64,000 nt of DNA from Shimia sp047124445 (GCF_047124445.1 NZ_CP138921.1:2976001-3040000), one strand, 5' to 3'; counted from the first letter of the stretch, positions 17,123-26,238 are shown. The notes: generated by a model from the letters alone, not told the origin. A program made the numbers and translations.

Positions 17123-18055
17123 TTATGTCGCTTGTTCAAACGGGTCCGGCGCAATGTTGGCGCCACAGACCAAAACGGCAACTTTTTCGCCCGGTTCGGG
17201 CACGTAGGCGCCGGATGTCAGCGCGGCCAAAGCGGTAGCCCCAGCGGGTTCCACAAGTTGCCGGCGTTCCTGCCACAAGGCCTGTTGCGCTTGGGTAATG
17301 GCCTCGTCCGTAACCAATACAGACTCCGCGCCGGTGGAGACTGCGAGGTCAAAACAAATCTGGCCAATGCGCTTGGCGCCCAGCGCGTTGGCCGCCACGC
17401 CTGACACGTCCACGTCTACAGGCTCACCAGCCTTTAAGGCCGCATTGAGGGCGCAGGATGTTTCCGGCTCCACCGCGATCACCCGGCGGCGACCGTCAAA
17501 CCAGGCCATTGATCCGCCGATCAACCCGCCGCCGCCCACAGCAATAATCACCGTGTCCGCGTCCAGCCCCTGCTCTTCCCACTCCAGCGCCACGGTGCCT
17601 TGGCCGCCCACAGTACCTAACGCGTCATAGGCGTGGATCTGCATCGCGCCGGTGTCTGCCTCATAAGCCAGCGCCTGTTCCAGCGCGTCAGAATAGGCAC
17701 CAGGCACCACCTCAAGGTCAGCGCCAGCATCTCGGATCAACGCGACTTTGGCGGGACCGGCCATTTCCGGCACATAGATGCGGGCTTTGTGACCGAGTTT
17801 ATGGGCCGCGTAGGCCACCGCAGCCCCATGGTTCCCACCCGATGCGGCCACGAGTCCGGCGGCAGGGACGTCTGATGACAACAACGTGTTGAACGCGCCA
17901 CGGGCTTTAAAGGTGCCGGTGTGTTGCATCTGCTCCAGCTTCATCTGCACCGGGAAATCCAGACCAAAGCCGCTCTCCACAGTTACCACCGGGGTGCGCA
18001 GCACATGCCCTTTGATCCGCTCTGCCGCCGCTGCGATTTCCGCGCTCCAGTCCAT
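17123..18055 (-). CDS. PLP-dependent serine/threonine dehydratase family protein
   Basis: Fold-type II PLP enzyme of 310 residues that probably deaminates L-threonine or L-serine to the 2-oxo acid. The PLP lysine is in HTGTFKARGAF and the phosphate-binding loop is ASGGNHGAAVAYAA; a second glycine-rich loop reads AVGGGGLIGG. No C-terminal ACT regulatory domain is present, so it is the short, catabolic-type form. I start it at 18055 (MDWSAEIAAAAERI), the conserved N-terminus, rather than at the more distal ATG at 18154. It is divergent from the LOG-family gene. Relatives include racemases and hydroxyaspartate dehydratases, so the substrate is uncertain. Confidence 0.85.
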   Translation of the reverse strand: MDWSAEIAAAAERIKGHVLRTPVVTVESGFGLDFPVQMKLEQMQHTGTFKARGAFNTLLSSDVPAAGLVAASGGNHGAAVAYAAHKLGHKARIYVPEMAGPAKVALIRDAGADLEVVPGAYSDALEQALAYEADTGAMQIHAYDALGTVGGQGTVALEWEEQGLDADTVIIAVGGGGLIGGSMAWFDGRRRVIAVEPETSCALNAALKAGEPVDVDVSGVAANALGAKRIGQICFDLAVSTGAESVLVTDEAITQAQQALWQERRQLVEPAGATALAALTSGAYVPEPGEKVAVLVCGANIAPDPFEQAT

Positions 18056-18133
18056 TTTCACATCCCTGTCACTGGTTTTGTTTCCGCGAACCCTATAGGC
18101 AAAAGAAAAACGCGCAAGCAAGGACGAGTAACG

Positions 18134-18967
18134 ATGAAAGATGATCGCCGCCACCCTCTGTCAGATGCCCATTCTGACCGTCAATCCGCCTCCCAGGTAC
18201 CGGACACGCCGCAAACCCGTGCGCCGTCCTACCGGCTGGCCTTTGCGGATGAAGACTTCCTGTGCCGTCCGGAGCTGCGCCCGGTGCGTTTGCAGCTGGA
18301 ATTGCTCAAGCCTGAATTGGCGCTGGATGAGCATGAGATTGAAAGCACCGTGGTGCTGTTTGGTGGCGCGCGTATCCCGGAGCCGTCCAAGAAAGACACC
18401 GCCCGCACCGAAACGCTGGCGGAACTGTCGCGGTTTTATGATGAGACCCGCAAATTCGCGAAGCTGGTGACCGAAGCCAGTGACGGAAAGAAGAACGTGA
18501 TTGTCACCGGCGGCGGCCCTGGTGTGATGGAAGCCGGGAACCGGGGGGCCTTGGACGCGGGCGGACGCTCGATTGGCCTCAACATCGTGTTGCCGCACGA
18601 GCAAGCGCCAAATGAATTTGTGACGCCGGAGCTGTGCTTCAACTTCCACTACTTTGCGATCCGCAAGATGCACTTCCTGATGCGCGCCAATGCGATCTGT
18701 GTGTTCCCGGGTGGCTTTGGCACTTTGGATGAGCTGTTTGAATCGCTGACGCTGATTCAGACCGGTCGCATGCAGCGGGTGCCGTTCCTGCTATTTGGCA
18801 AAGACTTCTGGCAGAAGATCATCAACTGGGACGCACTGTCGGATGCGGGCACAATCTCGGCCGAAGACCTCGATCTGTTCCAGTTTGTGGAGACCGCAGA
18901 AGAGGCGGTTGAGGTGCTCAATAACTGGCAGGATTATTCCCGTCGGGATCAAATCCCGGGCCGTTAG
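18134..18967 (+). CDS. LOG-family protein (cytokinin riboside 5'-monophosphate phosphoribohydrolase-like)
   Basis: A 277-residue Rossmann-like protein of the LOG/TIGR00730 family, once annotated as lysine decarboxylase. The active-site motif PGGFGTLDE and the upstream GGGPGVMEAGNRG are intact. Family members hydrolyse nucleoside 5'-monophosphates to the base and ribose phosphate. It has an N-terminal extension of about 80 residues compared with short LOG proteins, as in other large bacterial members. The start at 18134 is preceded by ACGAGTAACG; the frame is open further upstream, but there it overlaps the divergent dehydratase gene. Confidence 0.88.
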   Translation: MKDDRRHPLSDAHSDRQSASQVPDTPQTRAPSYRLAFADEDFLCRPELRPVRLQLELLKPELALDEHEIESTVVLFGGARIPEPSKKDTARTETLAELSRFYDETRKFAKLVTEASDGKKNVIVTGGGPGVMEAGNRGALDAGGRSIGLNIVLPHEQAPNEFVTPELCFNFHYFAIRKMHFLMRANAICVFPGGFGTLDELFESLTLIQTGRMQRVPFLLFGKDFWQKIINWDALSDAGTISAEDLDLFQFVETAEEAVEVLNNWQDYSRRDQIPGR

Positions 18968-18980
18968 AGCCTTTTTAATG

Positions 18981-19015
18981 CAAGGCGTCCCGGCCAAAGC
19001 CGGGGCGCTGCCTTG
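18981..19015. terminator. Hairpin between convergent genes, weak terminator
   Basis: Nested inverted repeats, CAAGGC with GCCTTG and inside them CCCGGC with GCCGGG, lie just after the LOG-gene stop. No T run follows, so factor-independent termination is uncertain. Confidence 0.4.
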
Positions 19016-19051
19016 AATTACTCAAGTGATCGTTACAGGTACCAGGTCCAC

Positions 19052-19261
19052 TTAGTGGAAATGTGCAGGAAGCACGCCAATTTCGGTCCCTTGGGGCAGT
19101 TTGGTCACAACCTGTGCGCCCGCCACGTCTTTGATTGCATAGCCGTAGCCTGCCAGACGGAATTTCCATTCCCGTGTGCTCAGCGAGTTGTGCTTCTCGC
19201 GTGTCAGGATGTCCAGTACAGGCGCGTCGATCATTGCGCCGCCGATATCTGCATGTGCCAT
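19052..19261 (-). CDS. Small hypothetical protein
   Basis: A 69-residue soluble protein that I do not recognise. Support for a real gene comes from AAGGGAA placed seven bases before the ATG, normal codon use, and a balanced composition with a likely beta-rich pattern (EWKFRLAGYGYAIKDV, TEIGVLPAHFH). It faces the LOG gene and has no obvious operon partner. Confidence 0.55.
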   Translation of the reverse strand: MAHADIGGAMIDAPVLDILTREKHNSLSTREWKFRLAGYGYAIKDVAGAQVVTKLPQGTEIGVLPAHFH

Positions 19262-19353
19262 GTGTCAGTTCCCTTCTGATTGTTTACAGAATGGAAACTG
19301 ACCGTTGATCGGGGCGCAATTGGCGCTCAATTGTGGAAAGTTTTAGGCAAACT

Positions 19354-19743
19354 TTACGTGTGTGCTTTTGGTTTGGCGAGCGAGGGCAGGAGATACTTGG
19401 GCACAAGCACGCCCGCAATCAACGCACCCAACCAGACAATGAGCGTCGCCGCCAGCAAGTTCGGGATGCCACCAATCTCAAAACCACTCACCAACATCTC
19501 GGTAATCAACAGACCCGCAAAGGTTACAACCAACGAAATCCCGCCGAGCAACTCAGGCATCTTCTTTTCCGAAATCTTGCGGATCACCGGCAAAAGCAAA
19601 ACCGACACAGCAGTGAAAACAAACACCACAATCACCATCGCGAAGAAACTCATGTTAAAGCCTTCGAGAAGGATTGTTGCCAACATAAGACCAACGGCAT
19701 TGGCAATCAAATGGGCCGCGGCAGAGAGAACAAAACGGGGCAT
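19354..19743 (-). CDS. Small inner-membrane protein with four predicted helices
   Basis: A 129-residue hydrophobic protein with four likely transmembrane segments (about 5-27, 30-52, 63-85 and 92-115). A cytoplasmic basic stretch, RKISEKKMPE, lies between helices 2 and 3. GGAAAGG precedes the ATG. It resembles the general pattern of small membrane proteins of the holin-like or DUF type, but I cannot name the family. It is transcribed away from norC. Confidence 0.65.
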   Translation of the reverse strand: MPRFVLSAAAHLIANAVGLMLATILLEGFNMSFFAMVIVVFVFTAVSVLLLPVIRKISEKKMPELLGGISLVVTFAGLLITEMLVSGFEIGGIPNLLAATLIVWLGALIAGVLVPKYLLPSLAKPKAHT

Positions 19744-20129
19744 GATGCGCCTTTCCTGATAGAAATCTCCGTAAGCTTACCCTGATTTTTGCGTCACAAT
19801 CTATGGCCTTATGAACGGGCCTCAAACCGGCGCGTTGCGGGTGCCAACCTGGCAACGAATCCCCGTTTTCGAAGAGCACAGGCCCGGCTTTTGTTCGTTT
19901 CGCACCGCCCCGGAGGCCGCGCCAAATAAGGTATCTCACATGCCGGTTTTGAAGCCCAAACCCAACCTAAGATACTGACATATAAAGATTTACCAAGGCC
20001 AAAGAGGTATAAAACCCTCGCCATCGCCCAAGCCTACTTTGGAAATCTAGGTACCCCTTAACAATTGTCAATCGTCTGGCCGAGGCAAGGCTCTATCCCC
20101 AAAAATGGATAACTGAGCTGGAGGCCGAT
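19744..20129. other. Intergenic region upstream of norC
   Basis: These 386 bp separate the divergent membrane-protein gene and norC. The part near norC carries an FNR/Dnr-type box (20058-20071). A TATAAAA at about 20010 could be part of a second promoter. GGAGG precedes the norC ATG. No RNA gene or repeat is seen. Confidence 0.5.
20058..20071. promoter_or_regulatory. FNR/Dnr-type box upstream of norC
   Basis: TTAAC-AATT-GTCAA matches the palindrome TTGAC-N4-GTCAA with one mismatch. Its centre is 65.5 bp before the norC ATG, similar to the boxes before nirS and hemA (68.5 bp each). That position suits activation of a promoter centred near -41. Confidence 0.65.
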
Positions 20130-20582
20130 ATGCGAGAAGTCATGACCAAGACCATGGCACGAAACGTGTTCTATGGCGGCTCGCTGTTCTTCATTGTGGT
20201 CTTTTTGATCTTATCGGCGCATTCGGTGCGGTACGTGGTTACCGAGTCGACTGCACATGCCGAACTGACGGACAGCGTAGCCCGTGGCAAACATGTGTGG
20301 GAAAAACACGCATGTATCAACTGCCACACATTGATGGGGGAAGGTGCCTACTTCGCCCCGGAACTACAAAATGTGATGGCCCGGTGGGGCGTAGACGACG
20401 ATCCTGAAACCGCTTTTGAAATCATGAAAGCGTGGATGGAGTCTCAACCAACCGGCATCGAAGGGCGTCGTCAGATGCCGCAATTCCACCTGAGCGACGA
20501 CGAGATTCGTGACCTGACTGATTTCTTCATTTGGGTGAACGGGATCGATGCGCAGGGGTGGCCGCCCAACGAGGCGGGCTAA
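20130..20582 (+). CDS. norC: Nitric oxide reductase subunit C (cytochrome c)
   Basis: Membrane-anchored cytochrome c subunit of cytochrome bc-type NO reductase, which passes electrons to NorB. It has an N-terminal transmembrane anchor (about 12-32), the heme c motif CINCH at 62-66, and a methionine in GRRQMPQF as the likely axial ligand. The length of 150 residues is standard. GGAGG lies before the ATG and an FNR/Dnr-type box lies 65 bp upstream. First gene of norCBQDEF. Confidence 0.96.
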   Translation: MREVMTKTMARNVFYGGSLFFIVVFLILSAHSVRYVVTESTAHAELTDSVARGKHVWEKHACINCHTLMGEGAYFAPELQNVMARWGVDDDPETAFEIMKAWMESQPTGIEGRRQMPQFHLSDDEIRDLTDFFIWVNGIDAQGWPPNEAG

Positions 20583-20603
20583 GGCCGGACGAGGAGACAA
20601 GAG

Positions 20604-21971
20604 ATGAAATATCAAACTCAAAAAATTGCCTACTGGTACTTCCTGGCGGCCATGATTTTGTTCGCTGTGCAAGTCACCGGGGGCCTGATCGCGGGCTGGA
20701 TTTACGTCAACCCGAACTTCATGTCCGAACTGCTGCCGTTCAACGTCATCCGGATGCTGCACACCAACTCACTGATTGTGTGGTTGCTGCTGGGCTTCTT
20801 TGGCGCGGCCTATTTCCTGATCCCGGAAGAATCCGAGCGGGAAATTCACTCACCCACATTGGCCTACCTGCAACTGGCGATCCTGCTTCTGGGCACGCTG
20901 GGTGTGGTTGTGACCTATGTCTTTGACCTGTTCCAGGGCAACTGGCTGTTGGGCAAAGAAGGTCGTGAGTTCATCGAACAACCAAAGTGGGTTAAGGCAG
21001 GCATCGTCGTTGCGGCGCTGATCTTCCTCTACAACGTTTCGATGACTGTGCTGAAGGGTCGTAAGACCGCGATCACCAACGTGCTGCTTTTGGGCCTCTG
21101 GGGTCTGGCGCTGCTGTTCCTGTTCAGCTTCTACAACCCTGCCAACCTGGCGCTCGACAAAATGTTCTGGTGGTACATCGTGCACCTGTGGGTGGAAGGC
21201 ACCTGGGAACTGGTGATGGCATCCATCCTCGCCTACCTGCTGCTGAAGCTGACCGGTGTGGACCGTGAGATCATCGAAAAGTGGCTCTACATCATTGTTG
21301 CCACCGCGCTGTTCTCCGGCATCCTTGGCACAGGCCACCACTACTACTGGATTGGTCTGCCCGGGTACTGGCAGTGGATCGGCTCGATCTTCTCGTCGCT
21401 GGAGGTGATCCCCTTCTTCGCAATGATGAGCTTCAGCTTTGTCATGGTGTGGAAAGGCAAACGTGACCACCCAAACAAAGCCGCGCTGCTGTGGGCATTG
21501 GGTGCTGCCACCGTGGCCTTCTTCGGCGCGGGTGTCTGGGGCTTCCTCCACACGCTGCACGGTGTGAACTACTACACCCACGGCACACAGATCACCGCGG
21601 CCCACGGTCACCTGGCCTTCTACGGCGCCTATGTGGCGGTGAACCTGGCGATCTTCACCTATGCCTTCCCAATCCTGACCAACCGCGACCCCTACAATCA
21701 GGTGCTCAACATGGCGAGCTTCTGGCTGATGACCGGCGGTATGGCGTTCATGACCTTCGTCCTGACCTTTGCGGGCACTGTGCAAACACACCTGCAGCGC
21801 GTCATGGGTGAGAACTTCATGGACATCCAGGAAGGTCTGAACCTGTTCTACCTCATGCGTTGGGGATCGGGTCTGGCGGTTGTGATTGGCGCCATCCTGT
21901 TCATCTACGCGCAACTTGCACCGCGCAAAGAGATCATCTCCCGCGATGCAGCAGAAACAGAAGGAGCCTGA
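20604..21971 (+). CDS. norB: Nitric oxide reductase subunit B
   Basis: Catalytic subunit of NO reductase (2 NO to N2O), a member of the heme-copper oxidase superfamily with heme b, heme b3 and non-heme iron. The 455 residues contain 12 membrane helices. Conserved histidine stretches are visible (MLHTNSLIVWLLLG, HLWVEGTWELVMASIL, GTGHHYYWIG and HGVNYYTHGTQITAAHGHLA), as is the glutamate-rich site around WVEGTWE. It is 21 bp after norC. This is the short cNOR-type NorB, without the quinol-oxidising extension of NorZ. Confidence 0.97.
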   Translation: MKYQTQKIAYWYFLAAMILFAVQVTGGLIAGWIYVNPNFMSELLPFNVIRMLHTNSLIVWLLLGFFGAAYFLIPEESEREIHSPTLAYLQLAILLLGTLGVVVTYVFDLFQGNWLLGKEGREFIEQPKWVKAGIVVAALIFLYNVSMTVLKGRKTAITNVLLLGLWGLALLFLFSFYNPANLALDKMFWWYIVHLWVEGTWELVMASILAYLLLKLTGVDREIIEKWLYIIVATALFSGILGTGHHYYWIGLPGYWQWIGSIFSSLEVIPFFAMMSFSFVMVWKGKRDHPNKAALLWALGAATVAFFGAGVWGFLHTLHGVNYYTHGTQITAAHGHLAFYGAYVAVNLAIFTYAFPILTNRDPYNQVLNMASFWLMTGGMAFMTFVLTFAGTVQTHLQRVMGENFMDIQEGLNLFYLMRWGSGLAVVIGAILFIYAQLAPRKEIISRDAAETEGA

Positions 21972-21973
21972 TA

Positions 21974-22780
21974 ATGGCTGCCCTGCATAAGAACACGGAG
22001 GGGGCGCAAGCCCCCTTCTACTCACCCGTTTCCGATGAATGTGATGTCTTTGAAGCTGCGGAACGCCACGGGCTGCCGCTGCTTCTGAAGGGGCCTACGG
22101 GCTGCGGCAAGACTCGCTTTGTCGCCCATATGGCCGCCAAACTTGGTCGTCCTCTTTATACCATTGCTTGCCACGATGACCTCTCGGCCGCTGACCTTGT
22201 GGGCCGCTACCTGCTGAAAGGTGGGGAGACCGTTTGGGTCGATGGGCCGCTCACACGCGCCGTGCGCGAAGGGGCGATCTGTTACCTGGATGAGGTGGTC
22301 GAAGCCCGCAAAGACGTGACCGTTGTGTTGCACCCGCTCACAGATGACCGTCGCATCCTGCCGTTGGACAAAACCGGCGAAGAAATCGAGGCGGCACCGG
22401 GCTTCATGCTCGTGGCCAGTTACAACCCGGGGTATCAGAACATCCTGAAGACCCTGAAACCCTCCACCCGTCAGCGTTTCCTGTCGATCGATTTCGACTT
22501 CCCGTCCCAAGACCGGGAGATCGACATTGTCGAACGTGAAAGCGGGCTGGATGCCAACCGTGTCACCGCTCTGGTGCGGCTGGCCAACAAACTGCGCGGT
22601 CTGAAAGGTCAGGATCTGGAAGAAGGTGTCTCGACCCGCCTTGTGATCTATTGCGCCACGCTGATTGCCGACGGCATGCCCGTTGACCGCGCGATCCGCA
22701 CCGCAATGATCGAGCCGCTCACCGATGACGAAGACGTCAAACGTGGGCTCATGGATCTGGTCACCGCGATTTACGGTTAA
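21974..22780 (+). CDS. norQ: Nitric oxide reductase activation protein NorQ (AAA+ ATPase)
   Basis: MoxR/CbbQ-type AAA+ ATPase that works with NorD to activate NO reductase, probably in metal-centre insertion. Walker A is GPTGCGKTRF, Walker B is AICYLDEVVEA, and sensor regions follow. At 268 residues it fits the family. The start at 21974 lies 2 bp after the norB stop. A clear terminator-like hairpin follows it, before norD. Confidence 0.95.
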   Translation: MAALHKNTEGAQAPFYSPVSDECDVFEAAERHGLPLLLKGPTGCGKTRFVAHMAAKLGRPLYTIACHDDLSAADLVGRYLLKGGETVWVDGPLTRAVREGAICYLDEVVEARKDVTVVLHPLTDDRRILPLDKTGEEIEAAPGFMLVASYNPGYQNILKTLKPSTRQRFLSIDFDFPSQDREIDIVERESGLDANRVTALVRLANKLRGLKGQDLEEGVSTRLVIYCATLIADGMPVDRAIRTAMIEPLTDDEDVKRGLMDLVTAIYG

Positions 22781-22810
22781 GCGTCCCTCTAGTTGCTTAA
22801 CCGCCCTCGG

Positions 22811-22852
22811 CAGCGACCGGCCACCAAATACGGTCGGTCGCTGTTTTTCTTT
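22811..22852 (+). terminator. Intrinsic terminator or attenuator between norQ and norD
   Basis: CAGCGACCG (22811-22819) pairs with CGGTCGCTG (22835-22843) and is followed by five T and then TTTT after one C. It sits inside the nor operon and may reduce expression of norDEF relative to norCBQ. Confidence 0.75.
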
Positions 22853-22884
22853 TCTGGACGCAACCTATTCACCCGAGGTGCCCT

Positions 22885-24828
22885 ATGTCCGATCACGACT
22901 TTGATATTTTTGAACCCGAGGAAACCGTCGGTAAGCTGTGGCACAGTTACGCCAGCCGACTGGACGCTCGGGCCACCCATGAAGACGCCGCCGTGGCGCT
23001 GGACGATGTGTCCGGCCGGCTAGGTGTTTTCTTTCGTGGGCTAGGCGGCTCCCATGCGGCTGAGATTAAACCAGCGACGATGAAGGTTTCCAACCACCGT
23101 CTGTCCTTGCGCCGTACCTTAGGCACCTGGCGGGAACGCGAGGTGCGGCCAAGTTTTGACGGCGAGGCCCTGCGCTTGCCCGAAACCATCGCGGAGTTTC
23201 CTTCACAAGAGGCCAACGCGGCGCTCTATTTCTGGCTGGTGGCCTCCGTGGCCCACGCGCCGGCACCGGTGAAAGATGATGATCCGCTGCGCGCCGATCT
23301 GCGATCCTTGCAGGCCTCAATCGCGATGACGCAGGCGACGCTCTTGGATTGCCCCGGTCTGCGCGATTTCCACGCCACACTGATTGCCGCCTGCCGCGCT
23401 AATCGCCCGAACGACATGTTGCCCCGCCATGAAGCGGCGATGGAGGCGGCGATTGACCATCTGCTGGGTGGCCCGGAGCCGGAGAAGGCGCTGACAAAGG
23501 AATATGTGGCTCTAATCCGGCAGAAAGATGCGGACTTGTCCGGTCTGCGTGCGCCGCAAGGCTATCGCCCGTTCCGTCCGATTCCGATGTGGCCGGACCT
23601 ACGCCCTTTGGCGGAACGTGCAGCGGCGGACCGGCTTCCAGAGAGCGACGAGCAGGGGGAAGGGCCGGGTGAAGAAGCCGAGGGCGCCAAGGCTGCACGG
23701 CGCTCGCAAAGTGATCTGGCAGAGCGGCGGGACAGCCTGATCCTGCACAAGTTCGAAGCCATCTTCAGTTGGGTTGAAAGCCTCAACATGAACCGGCGCG
23801 TGGAGGATGACGACGAGGACAACGCCCGTCGTGCAGCGGATGACCAGGACGAACTGGCTCTGGGGCAGATTTCCAAGAAAACTGCGACGCGACTGAAGTT
23901 CCACCTCGATCTGTCACCGGAAGATGCCGAGCGCGAGCAGCTTTCGGGCAAACACATGTATCCTGAGTGGGACCACCGCCAAGGTGCCTATATCCCCAAC
24001 CACGCGCGGGTGTTGTCCTCCGTGGCCGAAGAAGTCGAAGCGCTGGAACATGATCCGGCAGCTGAGCGCCGCATTCGCGCAGTGAAACGCCAGTTCGAGG
24101 CTTTACGCCCAAAGCGGGTGATCCTGCCGCGCCAGTTGGATGGCGATGAATTGGACTTGGAGGCCGCGATTGCCGCGCAGGTTGAGTTGCGCGCCACAGG
24201 CCGGTCCAGTGACCGGGTCTACCGCGCCGCCAAAGTCATGGAGCGTGATCTGGCAATTTCGGTTTTGATGGACATCTCCCGCTCCACCGAATCCGCCATT
24301 GGCGACCGCTCAGTGATCGAGGTGGAGCGCGAGGCGCTGACCGCGTTGGCCTGGGGGCTAAATGCTTGTGGCGACGATTTTGCCATAAACTGCTTTTCCT
24401 CGCTGAAACGCGATCGGGTCTATGTACAGAGCTGTAAAGACTTTGATGAACCGATGACGTCGCATGTAGAGGCGCGGATTGGCGGCTTGAACCCGGCGTT
24501 CTACACGCGCCTTGGGGCAGCAGTGCGCCATGCGGCGACGGAAATGGACGAACGGCCCAACTCGCGGAGGCTGCTGCTGGTGATCACCGACGGCAAGCCA
24601 AATGATTTGGACCACTACGAAGGCCGCCACGGCATTGAAGACAGCCGCATGGCCGTGCGCGAGGCACGACGTCGCGGGCACGCGGTGCATGGGGTTGTTG
24701 TGGACCAAAAAGGCCAAGGCTGGGTGCAACGCATCTTTGGCACTGACGGCTTCTCAGTGGTGCCAGACCCCACGCGCCTGACCGCCGCGCTGCCGGAAAT
24801 CTACCGCCAGATCACGGGGGGCGCATGA
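22885..24828 (+). CDS. norD: Nitric oxide reductase activation protein NorD
   Basis: Cytoplasmic von Willebrand factor A-domain protein, 647 residues, that acts with NorQ to mature NO reductase. The N-terminal two thirds are helical and acidic, with a highly charged linker (DDDEDNARRAADDQDE). The C-terminal VWA domain has a MIDAS motif, LMDISRSTES, and LLLVITDGKPNDLD. It ends by overlapping the next gene by 4 bp. Confidence 0.94.
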   Translation: MSDHDFDIFEPEETVGKLWHSYASRLDARATHEDAAVALDDVSGRLGVFFRGLGGSHAAEIKPATMKVSNHRLSLRRTLGTWREREVRPSFDGEALRLPETIAEFPSQEANAALYFWLVASVAHAPAPVKDDDPLRADLRSLQASIAMTQATLLDCPGLRDFHATLIAACRANRPNDMLPRHEAAMEAAIDHLLGGPEPEKALTKEYVALIRQKDADLSGLRAPQGYRPFRPIPMWPDLRPLAERAAADRLPESDEQGEGPGEEAEGAKAARRSQSDLAERRDSLILHKFEAIFSWVESLNMNRRVEDDDEDNARRAADDQDELALGQISKKTATRLKFHLDLSPEDAEREQLSGKHMYPEWDHRQGAYIPNHARVLSSVAEEVEALEHDPAAERRIRAVKRQFEALRPKRVILPRQLDGDELDLEAAIAAQVELRATGRSSDRVYRAAKVMERDLAISVLMDISRSTESAIGDRSVIEVEREALTALAWGLNACGDDFAINCFSSLKRDRVYVQSCKDFDEPMTSHVEARIGGLNPAFYTRLGAAVRHAATEMDERPNSRRLLLVITDGKPNDLDHYEGRHGIEDSRMAVREARRRGHAVHGVVVDQKGQGWVQRIFGTDGFSVVPDPTRLTAALPEIYRQITGGA

Positions 24829-25361
24829 GCGATCAGACTTCGGTTCTGGACGAGTTGCCCGGAGATCTGATGATCTGGGTGCTCATTGTGTCTGAACTGT
24901 TGGTTTTTGGCGCGGGACTTTTGGCGTTTCTGGGCATGCGGGCGATGGACCCGGTTGGCTTTGCCGCCGATCAGGCGCAGCTCAATCGCGTGGCGGGCGC
25001 GGCGAACACCATTGTGCTGGTGAGCAGCGGATACTGCGCGGCACGTGCCGTGCATTCGGCGCGCCAAATGCGAGTGTGGCTCTCTGGTGCCATCGCCCTT
25101 GGGGTCATGTTTCTGGTCGTGAAGTGGCTCGAATACAGCGCAAAAGCGCAATTGGGCATTGGCGTCGAGACCAGCGATTTTTTCACCTTCTACTACCTGC
25201 TCACCGGCTTTCACGCTTTGCATGTGATCGCGGGTTTGGTGATTTTTGGCTTGCTCATGCGCTGGCACACACCGCGCAACCTCGAAGCGGGGGCAGCTTT
25301 TTGGCATATGGTGGATCTGATTTGGATCCTGCTGTTCCCCATCATCTATCTGGTGCACTGA
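24825..25361 (+). CDS. norE: NorE, cytochrome c oxidase subunit III-like protein
   Basis: Membrane protein of 178 residues with five predicted helices, similar to oxidase subunit III. It is conserved in many nor operons, where it supports full NO reductase activity without being a structural subunit. The conserved stretch TFYYLLTGFHALHVIAGLV is seen. The start overlaps norD by four bases (ATGA), implying coupling, and the stop overlaps the next start by one base. Confidence 0.9.
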   Translation: MSDQTSVLDELPGDLMIWVLIVSELLVFGAGLLAFLGMRAMDPVGFAADQAQLNRVAGAANTIVLVSSGYCAARAVHSARQMRVWLSGAIALGVMFLVVKWLEYSAKAQLGIGVETSDFFTFYYLLTGFHALHVIAGLVIFGLLMRWHTPRNLEAGAAFWHMVDLIWILLFPIIYLVH

Positions 25362-25621
25362 TGACCACAATCTTGACCCGCGCTTGGCTGCTGTTGATCA
25401 TCCTGTCGACCACAACAACCGCGTTTGCCGGGGTCCTGCCAGAGGCTGGCCCGGTGTTCGTTGTAATGGTTCTGGTTCTTGCCGGACTAAAGGCGCAGGT
25501 CGTTTTGTCCGATTACCTCGGCCTGAGGGATGCCCCCACTTTCCAGCGCGGCTTTGCGTTGATCCTCGTTGGATTTCTAGGCCTGTCCCTGCTGCTGTAC
25601 GCCCTGCCGTTTGCAATGTGA
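25361..25621 (+). CDS. norF: NorF-like small membrane protein
   Basis: An 86-residue protein with three hydrophobic segments, similar to the subunit IV/NorF type proteins that follow norE. It begins at the ATG that shares one base with the norE stop. The motif AGLKAQVVLSDYLGLRDAP is typical. It is thought to help NO reductase function or assembly. The name rests on position and pattern, since such small proteins diverge quickly. Confidence 0.8.
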   Translation: MTTILTRAWLLLIILSTTTTAFAGVLPEAGPVFVVMVLVLAGLKAQVVLSDYLGLRDAPTFQRGFALILVGFLGLSLLLYALPFAM

Positions 25622-25697
25622 GGCCGCTTGACCATGGTCAAACACCGCGGAAAGCCGACTCGATAAGGTGCCTTAAGAACACAACAGGAGTTGTCCT

Positions 25698-25901
25698 ATG
25701 AACAAGTTCGCTCTGGCCGTATTGGCCGGGGTCTTGGCCTCACCCGCCATCGCCCACCACGACCACACCCCGCTGCGTGAAGCGGTGATTGACGGCCACT
25801 CCCACGCGGTGGGTGGTGCCACACTTTGGCTTGCCGGCGGCGCAGTTGCCATGGTTCTGGCACTCTATGCCGTGCAACGGTCGGTCTTTCGCAAGAAATG
25901 A
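25698..25901 (+). CDS. Small exported membrane protein, histidine-rich
   Basis: A 67-residue protein with a signal peptide (MNKFALAVLAGVLASPAIA), a histidine-rich mature start (HHDHTP, GHSHAVGG) and one membrane helix (about 42-60) ending RSVFRKK. AGGAG precedes the ATG. It follows norF by 76 bp and overlaps the next gene by four bases. It could bind metal in the periplasm for the NO reductase system, but that is inference; I do not recognise the family. Confidence 0.65.
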   Translation: MNKFALAVLAGVLASPAIAHHDHTPLREAVIDGHSHAVGGATLWLAGGAVAMVLALYAVQRSVFRKK

Positions 25902-26173
25902 GCACCATGGCGCAGCATAGAGACGGCAGATGGCCGGTTTGGGCGGTATCCTTGGTGATGTACCCGTTTGCTGCGGGCGCCGCCTATGTGAACCTGTTTT
26001 TTCTGTTTCTGATGCTGCAGGCCCTTGGCATCGACGCAATTTCCACCAAACAGGCGATCTACGGCGGCATCGTTTTGGGCATTCCTTTCGCCTGGATTTC
26101 CGGTCGTTGGATTCGCGGCCTGATTGATGAAGCCGAAGACGCTGCCGACAAGGATGCAGACACCCGACCCTGA
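25898..26173 (+). CDS. Small two-helix membrane protein
   Basis: A 91-residue protein starting with ATGA overlap on the previous stop. Two hydrophobic segments (about 14-43 and 51-66) are followed by an acidic tail (DEAEDAADKDAD). The overlap and the terminator after it show it is the last gene of the nor transcript. The family is not recognised. A role next to NO reductase is suggested only by position. Confidence 0.6.
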   Translation: MSTMAQHRDGRWPVWAVSLVMYPFAAGAAYVNLFFLFLMLQALGIDAISTKQAIYGGIVLGIPFAWISGRWIRGLIDEAEDAADKDADTRP

Positions 26174-26238
26174 CGTGGCCACTGAGGCTGACCTCTTCAG
26201 CCGCCCCTCCCTCCCCCGGATTGGCCACGACCCAGCAG

